NCBI GenBank assembly: GCA_030141605.1
Contig: JAQGDQ010000072.1
Location: 653,672-717,671, forward strand
Direction: 5' to 3'
DNA: 64,000 bases
Source of the DNA: Tubiluchus corallicola
Taxonomy: Eukaryota; Priapulida; Priapulimorpha; Priapulimorphida; Tubiluchidae
Made by a program: the position numbers and the translations under genes. Position 1 is the stretch's first letter, and the number at the start of each line of letters is the position of its first letter. Below, one piece after another: positions 1-13,900 of this stretch. Under the pieces are notes generated by a model. It made no database searches. It was given only the letters and a program-made list of their open reading frames with translations, and was not told where the DNA came from.

Positions 1-324
1 ATGTTGTTGAATAAAAACCATTGTTGAAAATAAGTTATTTTATAATTAGAACAAAGACTGCAAGCTTGACAAAACTTCACTTACTAATTTCTTCGGTATC
101 AGCAGTGCATTATCTTTTGGTGCTGAGGAAATCTTGGTTTCACAGCTACCAATAATTATTTAGTACATTGAATTACTTAACCATCTGCTATTGTATTTGT
201 TAACACGAAATGCTTTTAAGTATAAAATTGTTTTTATGTAGTTATTTTTAGCTGTCTTCTGCTAATAAGTAAGCTTATACCTGCATACAATGTCTTAATA
301 CCTGTTTATGTAACTGTTAAACAG
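1..324 (+). other. Intron sequence upstream of first visible PTBP exon
   Basis: AT-rich sequence without a supported exon. It ends in an acceptor (aacag) at 324. The gene must begin before the window, because RRM1, RRM2 and the start codon are absent. Confidence 0.6.
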
Positions 325-3300
325 GCCTAGGGAGAAGTGGTGGCCTTTCTGTCATTCCTGGCTTGGCTGGGTTACCAGGTCTTCCTGGACTAAACCCCAC
401 AGCATTAGCGATGGGAGCTGCTGGACTGCGATTGCCAGGACAACCACTCGGAGGGGAGGTTCTTCTCGTCAGTAATCTCAATGAACAGGTAAGTTTGCGT
501 GGTTGAAATGTTGGAACCCTACTTTGCTTGATTGCAAATGGGACAGCTCTGATAAATGATTTGCTTGTTTTAAGATCTTTTGCATGCTGTTTTTTGATAT
601 ATCAGTGCATTATTTACGTTGGTTCTTGGTGCACAGTTTCTTTAATTTGCATATTTTTTATTGATTAGTATCTTAGAACACAAGCTTATCTACCGAGCTG
701 TCCTATTTGATACCCAAAAATTCTAGTGTACAAAAAAATGCTATGCAGTTCTGTAACTTCTCCCTTGTGGAAAGTTTTCATTTATTTTACTGAATTCTTT
801 TATCCATATTACAAGCACTGACAAGAAATTCATCTTGCAAACCTGGCAAAATACATTGAGGACAAACAAGTTATTTTATTATAAGCTTTTAAATTGTGTT
901 TGGTTCGTTAACTTTTTATTAATGGTAGACCTACACTTTCATGGCTGTTGAGAAAAATAGCGCTTAGATCCTTTGCAAGTTTTATTTGCATTTCTATCAT
1001 GCGCTGTGCACTTTAATATTACCTGCTTACTGTGCTCTCACGGGTACTAGAATACAGATCTTTGCCTTCGTTTTAAACGTGAAGGCTGACACTTGAATTG
1101 TATCACACATTCGTACTGCTATAGCATCACATGTTCGTACTGCTATAGACTAGCAGTGTTTCGAATTAATACTAAATTTCTTTCATCTTACTAGTTTGAC
1201 TGCACTTCGCACTAAGCGGAGTCATGCATGCTTGTTTATTAATCAACTACTGTTGTTATAGTTTAATTAATGTTTCACTGACGGTGATTTTCCTTTCTTT
1301 CCCGATCGTGATTCAATGTGCTGCTCGGTGTATCTAACGTGGACTTCTCTATTCGTTCGCTCGGACAATCCGTCCCTCTTACGCTCTGCTACTCTCTCTA
1401 GATGGTCACGCCAGAAGCTCTCTTTACCCTTTTTGGTACGTTTTATTGGCACTTTTTATTTATTTTTCTTTACTCCTTGACAAGCTTACTGCACTATATG
1501 TAATATCTTCAGATACAAAATTTTTCTATTTGTTCATTTATGATCCTGCAAGTGTGAATGTTGGGTGTATAAGGTGAAAGATTGTTTATAGTTACTATGT
1601 CTTCTAAAATTGTTGAATGGTTATTGTGTCACCAACTGTACTGAACATGGTAATATTTAATAAAGACGAGACATCATTTACACTTCTTATTGTACTTTTC
1701 GAAAAGTAATCTGTCGATACTTGGTGTGACATCTGCTTTTGTTGTTTCTTTAAAAGTTTCAGTAATATTTCAATGTTTGTAAATGCTAGCAAAAAATTAC
1801 TAATCTAGAGTGAGGCCACATATTATGCCATAAATGTGTTGTAATTGTAACATTGGACTACACAGTTCATTTTGACTGAAGTTCGTAAAATATGAGTAAA
1901 CATCTAGACCTCCACAGTAAATGTACTGATTCTGTTGCCATATGGCATGTCTGTTTACTTATGGGTGAACATAAAATTTCTGACGGAAATTTCAGCGCTT
2001 AGTAACATTTTACCATTCATGGTGATTTGTACATAAAATTTGAGGTCTTAATGTAGCGACATCAAAGTGATTGTTTATTTTTTATTTGGGTGCATAGAAA
2101 AATGAGAAGCAAAATGCATAAGTAAGAAGTAAATGGTAAGCGAAAACAATTTTGTCCATTTTTTTGTAAAAGTTACAACTTCATAATATAGGCAATATGT
2201 CTATGATCGGTGTCATGCTATATCTAAACTCTGTTCTGAGTAGGGTTTTGTAGACCTATTTAGATTTTAATGTAACTTATTTTACTAAAAAATTCACAGC
2301 TTTTCATAGTTTAAAATGACAATTTTGTCATACAGTGACTGCAAAAACTTTAAAATTCTAAAGAAATTAAGAATGGGTATTTGTAATGCAGTAACACCTA
2401 CAATTTGTTGAATGAACATTATACTTTTGAGTTTGGATCCCAGTTATTATTTGTCAGCAGCAGCTGCTTCTGTCATGGATTTGTGTTGTCCTCATTGTTG
2501 ACGCAAATGAAAATGATCATGATCATGATTACGATTGTTGTTGTTAGTACAAGACAATGCTATTGACGATTATGATGATAATACCGAAGATCTATTATAG
2601 TGATGGTGAAATTGTTTAAAATATGTACATTCCGATGTATCCTGCAAAAACTTCGCGAGCGTTATAATTTAGTGTATTAATTATGCAGTATATTTATTAA
2701 CTGAACTTTATTTTTTGGGCATTTGATCTTTTAATATAATTTACAGTTTGATAAACAATAATTCATCCAGTTCTTCTACTTATGTGTGCACCGAGTAACT
2801 CCGATTCTAGTTCAAGTCTTTTTACTATCAACAACAATTCTGCTTTCAATTGTAGCAGAAAGCTACTCGAAATTGATTTGCGTGAACTAAATTGTCGAAT
2901 TAAGTTGTTGTCGTCTTTTTTACGATACTTTGCAGATTGTCCTAGGAGTGAATTATAGTATGGGATCTCAATGCCACTTTGTTAGTCTGTTTATATATGT
3001 TGAGTTTTATTCACTGTGTTTCTGTTTACTACTTTCCTTTTTTTGTGCTTCTTATAATAACAGTTTCTTTGCTTGCGATACTATTCTCTAGTACTCATAG
3101 ATAATACTTGGGCAACATCTACTGTATTTTGTCTATTAAACCGTGAATGGTTTGATCTAAAATATTCTTCATATGGTAAGTATCTTGACTGAGCCTGTTG
3201 GTTCGGTTGCTAAGTTTTGACATCCAGGGATTTTGAGTTCAAATCTCTTTGCCTGTGTTTTGATTGGAGTGTTTTTCGATTGAGACGTGCTACTGTATAT

Positions 3301-6300
3301 ACTGAGAAAGATGAAACATCTGACGGGGGAGTGAAAGATGTCAGTATGGTAAAGCCAAATTTTTAAAATCCTGTTCATTCTGTGGCTATGTTTTGCAGCC
3401 GATTTGACATGTCTGTTATTCTTATAGGTGTTTATGGTGATGTAAATCGTGTAAAAATTCTTTATAACAAGAAAGACAATGCCTTAGTACAAATGGCTGA
3501 TGCACAGCAGGCACAACTGGGTAAATTCCTTTCATCTGTTTCTTTTTCGTATTTTAGGGTAATGGGGATTTTCAATTAAATCAAATTTTGATTTTTGCAC
3601 AAAAATGGCAGCTTACGTGAAATGCATTGTCAAATTTTTGCTCTTTTTTATAGGATTTAAACTGTAGCTGCGATATAATCTTAAATTTACACAACATTTT
3701 TAAGACTAATAAAATTATGCTAGCACTTTTATTTAAATTCACACATGATATTTAGTTTTATAAAAAATAACTTAGTTTCCTCTATTTGATTATTGTGATT
3801 ATTCCTAAGCAAAGCTTCTGAAATTTGAAGCGTAGAGAATTGCACTAATAAAACAAGCTGCAGAGAAATTTTTATTGAGAAGCATGTAATGTCTGCCTTA
3901 AGGTCATTGTAAATTTGTTACATTTGTCTAAATAGTTTTTGATTATTTTAGCCATGACTCACCTGGATAAACTGAAACTTTGGGGAAAGGTGATCCGTGT
4001 TGCTCCATCCAAACACGTTTCCGTGCAGATGCCTAAAGACGGGCAACCTGTAGGTATCTTTAAAAGATTACAAAGTGTTTGCTTGTGTACCACTGCATTT
4101 CACAATATAATTGTGAGAGTCTGTATTAAATTTTACAAGCATATCTTATAGAAAACATAGTTTCTTCAGTACCTTAAAAGTATGTATGTTTTATGTTAAT
4201 CACATCACATCTCCAGCTATAAAAGAATTGATTAGTAAGTCATGTTGCAATTTCATTTGTTTGTTCGTACTATAAGAGTGTGTGTAAGTTTTTCATTATA
4301 TTTCACATTTTACATTGTAGGATGCCGGGCTTACGAAGGACTTCACTTCGTCCACCCTCCATCGATTCAAGAAGCCTGGATCGAAAAACTACCAAAACAT
4401 TTTTCCTCCATCCGTCACATTGCATCTATCTAACATTCCGTAAGTATTTTATAGTGTTAAACGCAATTTTTGAAGTTGGGATGGATATTGAGTAAAATTA
4501 AGTAAAACCAGAGATATGTAACAACTTGCCACATCATTTGTAGTATATAAGACTACACAAATTTCATTATACGTATTATAATATAATGACAATAAATTGC
4601 TTGCTTACTTACTTATTATACATTATTGGAAACACGTCTAGCTTGCTGTTTTTATTTTTATGTACTTGAGAAGTGAATAACGGCAGTTCTCAAGAAAATT
4701 TTTGTGTTCGATTCATTTGTCAAGTTCATTTGCTCAGTTTAGCCAATTCTATGATTTCATTTATAATTTACTTTAGGTAGTCTGCATAACATGTTTGTCT
4801 GGTTATGTCATAATTGCTTTTTTCATTTTTCTAGACCAAATGTTACTGAGGAAGAAATCAAAGACGCTTTTATGGAAACGACAGGTGGAACTGTCAAGGC
4901 ATTTAAATTCTTCCCGTAAGTCCACTTCTTGATTCAAGAATGATTTTCCTTGTAATTTTCTATGATTTAATGTATAGTATTATTATACAGCAAGTCCTTG
5001 CTTAACGACTCATGATGGTGATTTATCTTTGAGTCAAATGTTTGCTTCTTGCTCGAAGTGCTAAACGTCTTGTGTATTGTGTTATTACTTTTTGGAAAAG
5101 CTGCTACGAGCCTAATTCAAAACTAGATGGTTTTCGGAAAGTCACTGTGTACTTATATATATATTTATTAACAGACATGTTTCAGTATAGAATACAGGAG
5201 GTAAATATGAATAACACTACATCTGTGTATCTACCACCTTCTCGGGTGAGACATAAACGTTCTTCAGTTGTTAAAATCATATCGGGATCAAAAGCTGAAA
5301 TGTAAAAAACATGTATTACGCAAATATGTGCCCTAGTTATTCTCAGTAAGGTCAGATAGCAGCACATACCTGCAGGAGTAGATTCACCTTTTTGTGCTTA
5401 TCTGTATTAGTGATGAATCCATCTGTTTTATGTTACATATTGATAGCTCTCTTGCAAGCCAATTCTTTTTGTTTACACGTTTGTAAGAACAATACTGTGT
5501 GAAACATTTCTTAGCAGGTGCACACACTAAGTTTAAAAAAAGAAATATTCATGGCATTAGATGTGAAATTGGACATTCTTAAGATTGTCTGACATTAGAG
5601 ACAAAGTATTTGCTCAGTGAGCTATAAAGACGGTTCACAAAAAGCAAAACAAATTAAGCTACCTCTAACAACGTTGTACATAAATATGGGATTTAGGAAA
5701 AAAGATCGCCGGCAAATGGAAAACACACCTGATGGAAGACGCACAAAAGCATGTTTGTGAGCTGGGCATTACTGATTTTTGCCCGTGTAGTGCATTGCCA
5801 CGATCTATATTTCTTATGAAAAACATTGCTTCATTTAACAACGGTTTTGCTAGAACTTTATGTTGTGAAGAAAGGGCTTGCTGTACTATATATGTAAACT
5901 TAATGATATTACTATTTTAACAAAATAATTTCAAATGTTTGTGCTTGTTAAGTTTTTGTCACTTATTCGTTGAAGGGAATCGTTTGTGCATAATGTAAAT
6001 TTCTTACATTTTCAGAAAAGACCGAAAGATGGCGCTGATACAGATGGGGAACTTGGAGGAAGCTGTTGTTGCTCTTATCGTAAGTTTTTTTCTTGCAGTT
6101 TAATGGCAGTAGAATTACCTGTGCATGTGTGACTGCAGAGAAAATTCCCGATTTACCATGTTACTGCGGGCTAGTTCTCTCCTTAAGGAAGGACGAGCAT
6201 TTATCCAATTGTGCCTAAGTCACATTTCTCTCTGTTGTCCTTGACATAGAGAAAAAAGAGCTAGGTTTCTGTACAGTCATTCAACAGTAGTTACTAATCC

Positions 6301-6454
6301 CTGCAATTGTGCACTGAATTGAGACATGCAACATGTTAAACTGAATAGGAACCAGAATGTAAACGTTTTTTAATTGTTGTTTTAGGCTATGCATAATTAT
6401 CAGCTGGGTGATTCAAGTCACTTGAGAGTTTCATTTTCCAAATCAACAATCTGA
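325..6454 (+). CDS. PTBP1: Polypyrimidine tract-binding protein, C-terminal half (5' part outside window)
   Basis: RNA-binding regulator of alternative splicing that binds CU-rich RNA in the nucleus. Eight exons join in one frame: 325-488, 1402-1435, 3428-3520, 3952-4049, 4321-4439, 4835-4915, 6016-6079 and 6386-6454 (TGA). They encode 239 residues. A Gly/Leu/Pro-rich linker is followed by RRM3, with RNP2-like LLVSNL and RNP1-like NALVQMAD, and then RRM4, with LHLSNIP and MALIQMG. The protein ends in SFSKSTI, the usual PTBP terminus. All eight junctions have GT..AG borders and agreeing phases. The second exon is only 34 nt, as in vertebrate PTBP genes (see findings). RRM1, RRM2 and the promoter lie left of the window. 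Invertebrates usually carry one PTBP gene, so PTBP1 versus PTBP2/3 cannot be told apart. The family call is near certain; the start of the first visible exon (325 or 331) is less so. Confidence 0.95.
1286..1401 (+). promoter_or_regulatory. Pyrimidine-rich tract before 34-nt exon, candidate PTB binding region
   Basis: This stretch contains several C/T-rich blocks (TTTTCCTTTCTTTCCC, CTTCTCTATTC, GTCCCTCTTACGCTC, CTCTCTAG). PTB prefers UCUU and CUCUCU. The tract is longer and more C-containing than those of neighbouring introns. Its role as an autoregulatory silencer is inferred from the vertebrate precedent. Confidence 0.55.
1402..1435 (+). CDS. PTBP1: 34-nt PTBP exon, probable autoregulatory cassette exon
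   Basis: This exon runs from ATG GTC ACG to a single G completed by GT in the next exon. It encodes [11 protein letters not shown] plus the first base of Gly, and corresponds to VTPQSLFILFG in RRM3 of vertebrate PTBP. Its acceptor follows a dense pyrimidine tract containing TCTCTCT. Because 34 is not a multiple of three, skipping shifts the frame. Exon 325-488 joined to 3428 reads CAG GTG TTT ATG GTG ATG TAA, a stop after five new codons with five exon junctions still downstream. Confidence 0.9.
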
Positions 6455-9400
6455 AACGGAAATGTGATTTCTAATTTACATCACAAGTAATCTCTTAATA
6501 ACCGTTTGGAAGATGCAAGTTTTTCTCAACTGTTATTTTCCACAGTAATGATGAATTTTTGACAACTATTACTTATAGATGTCACTATCATCAAAGAATG
6601 GTAGATTTGATTTTTGAGACTGAATTTTGGTGTAAAATTACTTTTCAGAGTATATAAATGAAGCATGTTTTTAGTCTTATATCTTTACTACAAATGTGTA
6701 CTGATACTTATTATGTATTATGGTGACTGTATAATGTCTGTAAACAAAAGTGTAATGTAAACCTAAACTTTATATAGATATTATGTATATGGGCAGTATT
6801 GTATTTCAGAGATCCTATAAAAACCTTTCCAAAGGTTTCACAAAATAAATACAAATGTGGTGGGTCGTCATAATTTTACATAAAGTTTATTTCAACATAG
6901 TTTTCATCAGGACCAGAGTTTTTTGTGCCCAGAAACTTGAAATGTACTTTAATACTAATACATTTCTATATTTGTTTATTTGTATCAGCAAATGGTGTTA
7001 GTTTAATCAAGCTTGCATATGTACATGTCTATATTTTTGCTTTTTCAACTATTATATTATATTCTATCAGATTTCCATGCATAAATTGAGGAAACTATTT
7101 TATTACTAAGTATGTGTTAGTAATGTTTTGGTCGTAAGTAGCTGTAGTCACTGTTGGGCACAACCTCCAAGGGCAGCCATTTTATAGCTACGCTAGACAA
7201 AGTTTTATGACATTGTTTAGCAGCAGTTCTTTCTAATGAAATTACCTGTTTATATACAAGCATTGCTGCTGCTGGCTGAATGTTGTACACCACTAATTTA
7301 AGATTTTGTTTTTTCAAAAATTATAAAATCTATTCTATATTGTTCAGTATTAAAGATTAATATTTACTTTTGGGACCATGGTAAAAATGAACTTACCAAA
7401 CTGTTTGTCTGGTATTTGTTACAGTAACTGTCAGTCTAGCTGCTGTAGTTAAAGCTCCCAGTGTTAACACGCTATCCTCGCATTTTGGTAATCTCGTATT
7501 TTTAAAATATTTATATGTTAAGTGTTTATTTACGTATACTTCTATATTGTTATTTAGATTTTGTGTACCAACTAATCAAATCACTAATTTTGTCTCGGAT
7601 TATAAAATACACCTGGCATCTGACAGACATGCTGCAGCTGTACAGCTAATGTGTACTAGAGTTTGTTGAGATGTAGCAACTAAAAACTTTCGATTTAGTG
7701 TGTGATTTTTTTCACATACAACTCTTATACCAATTGTTGAGATAAATGGACAACATTTATAAACCAAAGACTAGTTGGAGGGAACAGTACTGTCAGGAAA
7801 TAGACTGATAGTACCTGGTGTAATATTGTGTATAATAATGCTTACTTGTATTCTACAGTGATTGCTTATACATATTGCTGCCTGTTGGTACTTGTAAACT
7901 TGCAAACGGATGTTTTTGTTTTTTATTATTTAAGTTAAGCTTACACTTTGTAGCTTATAATAGCAAAAGGAACTCATTCAAAAGGGAAATTGTAAATAAG
8001 TTGATGCCTAGATATATATTGGCCAGTTTTTTATTCTGTGTGGCAGCTTTGTATGTGATAAATGGTGAACAATTGGCATTTAGGTTCTGTTAGTTTGCAA
8101 CTTCAAAGTGTTGGTAGCAGGTAGGTTGTAAAGTAATGGACAGTAACTACCGTACAGCTATTTTTAATAGAATAAAAGTCTTTTGTGTAATGATAAATAA
8201 AAAATAATCATTTGAAGGTCCAAGATTCGTGCAAGAGGACACACTGAGTCAATTCATTGGTGATTTGATTTGCTGTTCCAAGGAGGTGATATGATAGGTT
8301 GTTCCAAAGTTTATTATAAGTACGTTAATCTGCCCTGTGTAAACGTACGAGTGGAATTTTGGTTTAAAACACGAAATTATCATCAATTAACTGTAAAAGT
8401 TAATTTACACCTACATTAAATTCATTGTATCAGGTAAAGGTTTATTTAGAGAAGCTACGTCAGAACAGACACTTTGTTTAAAGGACTTATTACAGCGCGA
8501 TGATACAAAAATTTTGGAAGAAGCACTAAAAAGCTTTGTTGATCCATTAAAAGACTTTTATGCACTACGTGTGAGCAGCATCATGCTGACTGTTCGCTTA
8601 TTCAGTCACTTTCATCTTTTAGCATGTATACCTGGTGAATTGCCGTGGTTATAGCTATTTTCTGTAGTATTATAGTGAAAATATAAATTGTCTGTTGTAT
8701 TAACGGTTGTTTTTGCACTATAGCAACTGATTGATACAAGTCACATATGGTAGTTTTAATTTGTATATGCAATCACTGTAGCATCCTTCATTAATTGTTA
8801 TCCCTCTGCAACAGTCCAAAACGTGCCTTACAAAGGTGCTAGCCTACACTGAGTATATTTTTTGTAAATTATCTGCAGATTCATATGACAAGCACTTGTA
8901 TTGCAGAATTATTATTGAGAAAATTTAATATGTACAATGTTTTATTAAAATATACATTTTGTAAGCATCCAAACTGAAAAAAACTTGGTTGATGTGTTAC
9001 TTTACTAAAACATCTGGCTGTGCCCAGCACTTGTAGTATATTTCGTGATGTGTGTATTATGTATTACTAAACGACTACTATATTTTGTGTCTTTACTAGT
9101 ATCCTACATAAGTAGATGCTGTTTTTCTTTGCTTTGCATTTAAAATCTGTCTGCCTATTCTTATCTGACTTGTAACCAAAATGTGGAGACGTTTGCGCAT
9201 TTGTGGCTACGCTGACAAAATTGTGACTAAAATTGTTGATTTCATCCGTCGACACGTCTCTACATTAATGCTGGTAATCTAAAAATTTTGCTTGCTTACT
9301 GTCGTTTCTTTTACCACGTACGTACGAGAAGCAGCTCATGGTTGCTCATTTCTGCTGCAATGTTTTGTTTACACAAAATATCTCTGCTTCTCTTTTTCTG

Positions 9401-10913
9401 TGTTCAACTAATGCAAGGAAAATTATGATAACCAGGAATGTTAAAACCAACAGTTTTGCTCATATGACTGCTGCTGTGTCACCAGTAGCACGATGTCAAA
9501 AAAATACCTGGTTTAGCTGTTCCTGGTACAGTACAGAATACCGTATTACAAGTGTAGTAAAAAATCTGCTTGCAATTTTGTTTCTAATGAAATTTTAACG
9601 GTGTTCTTGGTACTGTGGTAGATAATACTTCCACTGTTTCTTATCTCTGTATCTCTATGCTTCATTATCATATTAAATTACTTTAATGAATTTCTTCAAT
9701 CGCTAGCTACTTTTGTTTCATCTTCTTGGTTATGTGTATTCTTTGTTTCTTTCTTTCAATGGTACATAAATGATCGCCGTCCTTTATTACTTTTCCGTCT
9801 CATTTTTCAGTTTGCAAAATTTTAATAGTATTTCTAGATTAGTGGTATTTACACCACCTAGTAAAGGTAACAGATAATATACAACCGTCACCATCTAATA
9901 TCATCATCACCACAATTTAAGTTCACAAGCATTGTAATGAGTAGCACTATTTGTCAACAGTTTCGTAGATGGTGATATCAAGTTAGTGGTAAAAGTACCT
10001 GACATATCCACATGAAATAGAAGCTTTTTTGCGGTGACCAACAAATTGAATCTGCTTCAACCCCGAACTGCGATCTTTTATCGTCAAAGTGCACGTATTT
10101 AAATTGCATGTGTTTTTCAATTTTACATAAATACGAAAATACTGACAAAATTGGAAACAATCTTGATCACAAGAGCTCAAATAATGTAAAATCCACTGCA
10201 GATTGTTTTAATATATAACAATACATAGTTTTTAATTAACAAGAAATATTGATCTACAACGAAAACAAAATTTATATGATCAAGTTTTACAATAGAGTGT
10301 CAATCTCATTATCGATACGATGCAAACAATGAATGCTGTACATTAAGGTATTACAGTACTTAAAACTCCACAGTGTGTTTTGTAATTAAGCACACCGTTT
10401 AATGAAAGGCTCTTTAACGGCAAACAAACACAAATACCACCAAGTGACGCATACTTTGACAGTATGTTTGAGACAAAGTCTTCAGCTGGGTTTTAGAATA
10501 ACTATAAATTTTATTCTAGCATTTCCTAAATGATTAATGTAAGAACATGAATCACCAGTCCACATTTTCACCATAGGTCTAAATGCATTCAGAAATACTA
10601 GAGCACTGTATACTACTCACCACTCACCATTTTTGCATTACAAACTATGTATATAGCTGAGCTGTATTAAAGTCAGTTCGTTTAAAAAAATCAGGTGCCA
10701 TTAGTGGCTAAACTCTAGTGACTGAGTGGATCGGAGATGGCAGATGGACTGTTGACATCTGATTCAATAAGTTGGTTTTTAGAGGTGGAAACTGCACAAA
10801 CTGCAAAATTGCTTTTCAACTGCAGCAAGTCTAGTTTTGGAATTCTCTTCTGTAACCTTTACATAGTGCTAGGGCAGCATCAACAAAGCATTGTCAGTGT
10901 AAGCAGTCTAAAA
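6455..10913. other. PTBP 3' UTR and intergenic region
   Basis: AT-rich. A canonical AATAAA at 6844-6849 is the first good polyadenylation signal after the PTBP stop; further ones lie near 8170-8205. Two short open stretches look better than background (8430-8640 + and 9067-9255 -) but lack recognisable homology or clear splice sites. Nothing else is supported. Confidence 0.5.
6844..6849 (+). promoter_or_regulatory. Candidate PTBP polyadenylation signal
   Basis: AATAAA lies 390 nt after the PTBP stop codon. It is the first canonical hexamer on this strand after the gene. Actual use is inferred. Confidence 0.4.
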
Positions 10914-10919
10914 TTTATT
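10914..10919 (-). promoter_or_regulatory. Candidate WDR83OS polyadenylation signal
   Basis: AATAAA on the minus strand (TTTATT on plus) lies 40 nt downstream of the Asterix stop codon. This implies a very short 3' UTR, consistent with the compact gene. Confidence 0.5.
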
Positions 10920-10958
10920 AACGTTTTCTCCAAATATCATGGAAGCTTTGGCCCGTCA

Positions 10959-13900
10959 TCAAGACCATGGAAGTGTCATAGGTTGTGGATTTTGCAGATA
11001 AGACATAACTACGGCAGACATAGATAACCTAAAAACAAATATACATTTATTTAATTTGAAGCTAAATGAAGCTCATTGGAAAAAAATCAGTGTGTGACTA
11101 CACCAGACTACACACTGATATTTATGAAGGTTAGTTCCAGAATTTCAATTGATGAAAGTAACATCTAACATATTTTTTAAAGTCTATCAAAACTGCAACG
11201 TCAAAAAGCAATGCCACATTTGCACAACTGTGAACAAGTTGCTGTAGAAACCAGATTACTCGTAATATGAACGCCCGCAAAAAACTGCTTAGTCTAGAGT
11301 AAATTTAAGTGTTAATTGGCAAAAACTAATATCCATTTTCAACAGTATACAGAATCTTGTCAATCGGCGAATTTTGGACAACTGCATTTTTACTCCATAA
11401 ATTACTATTCTTCTTAACACATACATCCTGAATACTCATGTTACTAAACATTGCATTACGCTGAAAGTAGCAAGTCTTCACATCAATTTAGAAACGAAGT
11501 AACCCAAAATATACGTAACAAAAACTTCTGCACTGTAGTGATTTTTTTGCATGACTTAAAGGAAAACAGCATGATTTTCCATTTCATACCCCACTTTGAA
11601 GTATACATTTTAACACATTTAATAATGCCAAGACATTTCTGATAAATAAATAATAGGTTAAAACTTTAATGATGAGCAGGCCCAGCTAGTAATGACATCA
11701 CAACTGAACATAAGTTTTAACAGTACAAATATGTACCTTGCACATATTTGAGAAAACGGAAATTATGGTACAGTGCTACCTTTACAACATTCAGTGTGAT
11801 ATACAGAAACTCGGCAAATTTAAAATTCAAATTTCAAGTTCACCACTGTGGTCATGCCTGAGTTCTCAGACGTGTAACACGTCAGACCCGAACATTTCCG
11901 AACTGTTTTTGTTTCCGACATGTAGAAACGTGTTTCCGAGATGTAGGCACTAGTGTGTGTCTAACTAGCGAATGGCAAAATGCATGTAACAGCAAAGAAC
12001 TAGCCTTACAAATGCGAAATTACATTTCTGTGACAATAATTCTTTTACATAAATCATTCCTGAAAAAATAGCACGTTCCCTTTCTACATTAAATAGTTTA
12101 GAATGTTTTCTGCTAAGTTTAAGACTGGATCCTGTTTTCCTTCAAATTTCACACACATGAATATTCCATGAAGTAATGGTCTACAAAAAGGTTCTTACAT
12201 AAAACTGCTAAGTATCTGTTTTGTGTCATCTGATGTTTTGGAGTTGGCAAAGCTAATGCAAGAGCAATATAGAGCAACCCACGCACACCATTTCATCTGT
12301 AAACACAAAAAACTATCAATAATTAGAAATGTTGCAAAGTTCTAGTTACAAGTTACATACAGCAATATGATGCAGCCAGAAGAAGCTATAAACATAAATT
12401 ATAATGGTTAAGCAACTAAATTTACATGAATAAATAATGTAATCAATAGTTAATTTGTCATTTCCACAATTTCCTGTGGTTATTAGTTGTATGAGTAGCA
12501 ATTTTGTACTTGAGTGGATAGATGCGTGATATGTGAATGGCATGTGGCTGCCGCTGGGCTAATACTCACTCTCTGCGGTAGCACCTGTAAACCTTGGCTG
12601 TTTACACCGCAGATTGTATACCCATCCAAACACGGCTTAAACACCTCTACTGGTTCAGTGGCTCATCATAGAGGGTTCTCCTTGATAGTAAGTTATACTT
12701 CAATCATGTCACCACACCACAAACATCTCATTGAATATGCCCTGCCTTTGAAGGCTGTTATTCGGTTTGCAGTGTGTATACAGTTTATGTGAATGCTGTA
12801 TAATTATACAGTTCACTGATGAATAATACTCATGTTGTATTGTTTTGTTCATCAATAAACTTACTAAGATATAAAAAAATTCTGGATCCATCTTAAAACA
12901 GCTCTGGATAAATGAATTAGCAAGAACGAACACCCTAATAATATAGTAAATTGGGTAATCCTAAGGTGCTGTATCTGATAAACTAAATCTATTAAAAATA
13001 TTGTAACAGGGGCAAATGCAATTTATTTTCAGTCCTTTCTACATTGTATTGGTACTTGTCAATATGAAGCATTGTATACCAGGCATAAATCCATTGATAT
13101 GAAATGGCCTTGTTGAACAAACAGGTGCATTTTATAACTCAGCACCTTTCCGTAATTGCAACCAGCATAAACATGGAACAAATGCCTGGCAGTGTTTCAC
13201 TCCATAAATTTCCACTCCTATGGCATTACTGGTTATGGATTGCAAGACAGCAACAATCCAGTATTGAATCCTGGACTTCTTGGATGCCGTCTTATTACAT
13301 TACAATATTATGGACATCTCATGTAGACGACTTACTCAACCATCTAAATTTCCATTTCTAACATGCAGTGATGAGCCAGAATAAGTACTAATTTATGCTT
13401 TCCACAACATGACAATTTGAAATACACAAGAATTTCTTTTTGTCATAGTATACAGACCATTAACCACTATACAAAAATTTACACTATACAATGTACATTA
13501 CAATCACTAGCACTAAACCATTAAAGCTTACCCTCATCATGAGACCGCAAATGCTAAATATCATACCAAGAACATTCATGTAATCTGGCACAGGGTCATC
13601 TGAAACACCATTGTTTGCTGTAGTATTTGGCTTATACCTAGCACAAACAAAAAAAATAAAGTGATGCAATAGTCAAAAATAGCTCTAATTAAAGCACGAA
13701 CATGTTCTCACCCAAATACTGAACCTTTGAAATTCCGCAATTGCTAATGTGACTACATATGTGAAACTAGCAAAAGGTCAACATAAAAACCTAGTCAGAC
13801 AAAAGCTATCTGATGAAAAATTATTAGAAAGAAAATACTCTTTAAGTGATGAGGAAGCCTTCAGATCCAAATTCACCGATGTTGAAAATTCTTCATTTTT

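Noticed and set aside
1267-1452. Minus-strand 61-codon basic open frame over the 34-nt PTBP exon
   Set aside because: It is the purine-rich complement of the pyrimidine tract and the antisense of a clear PTBP exon.
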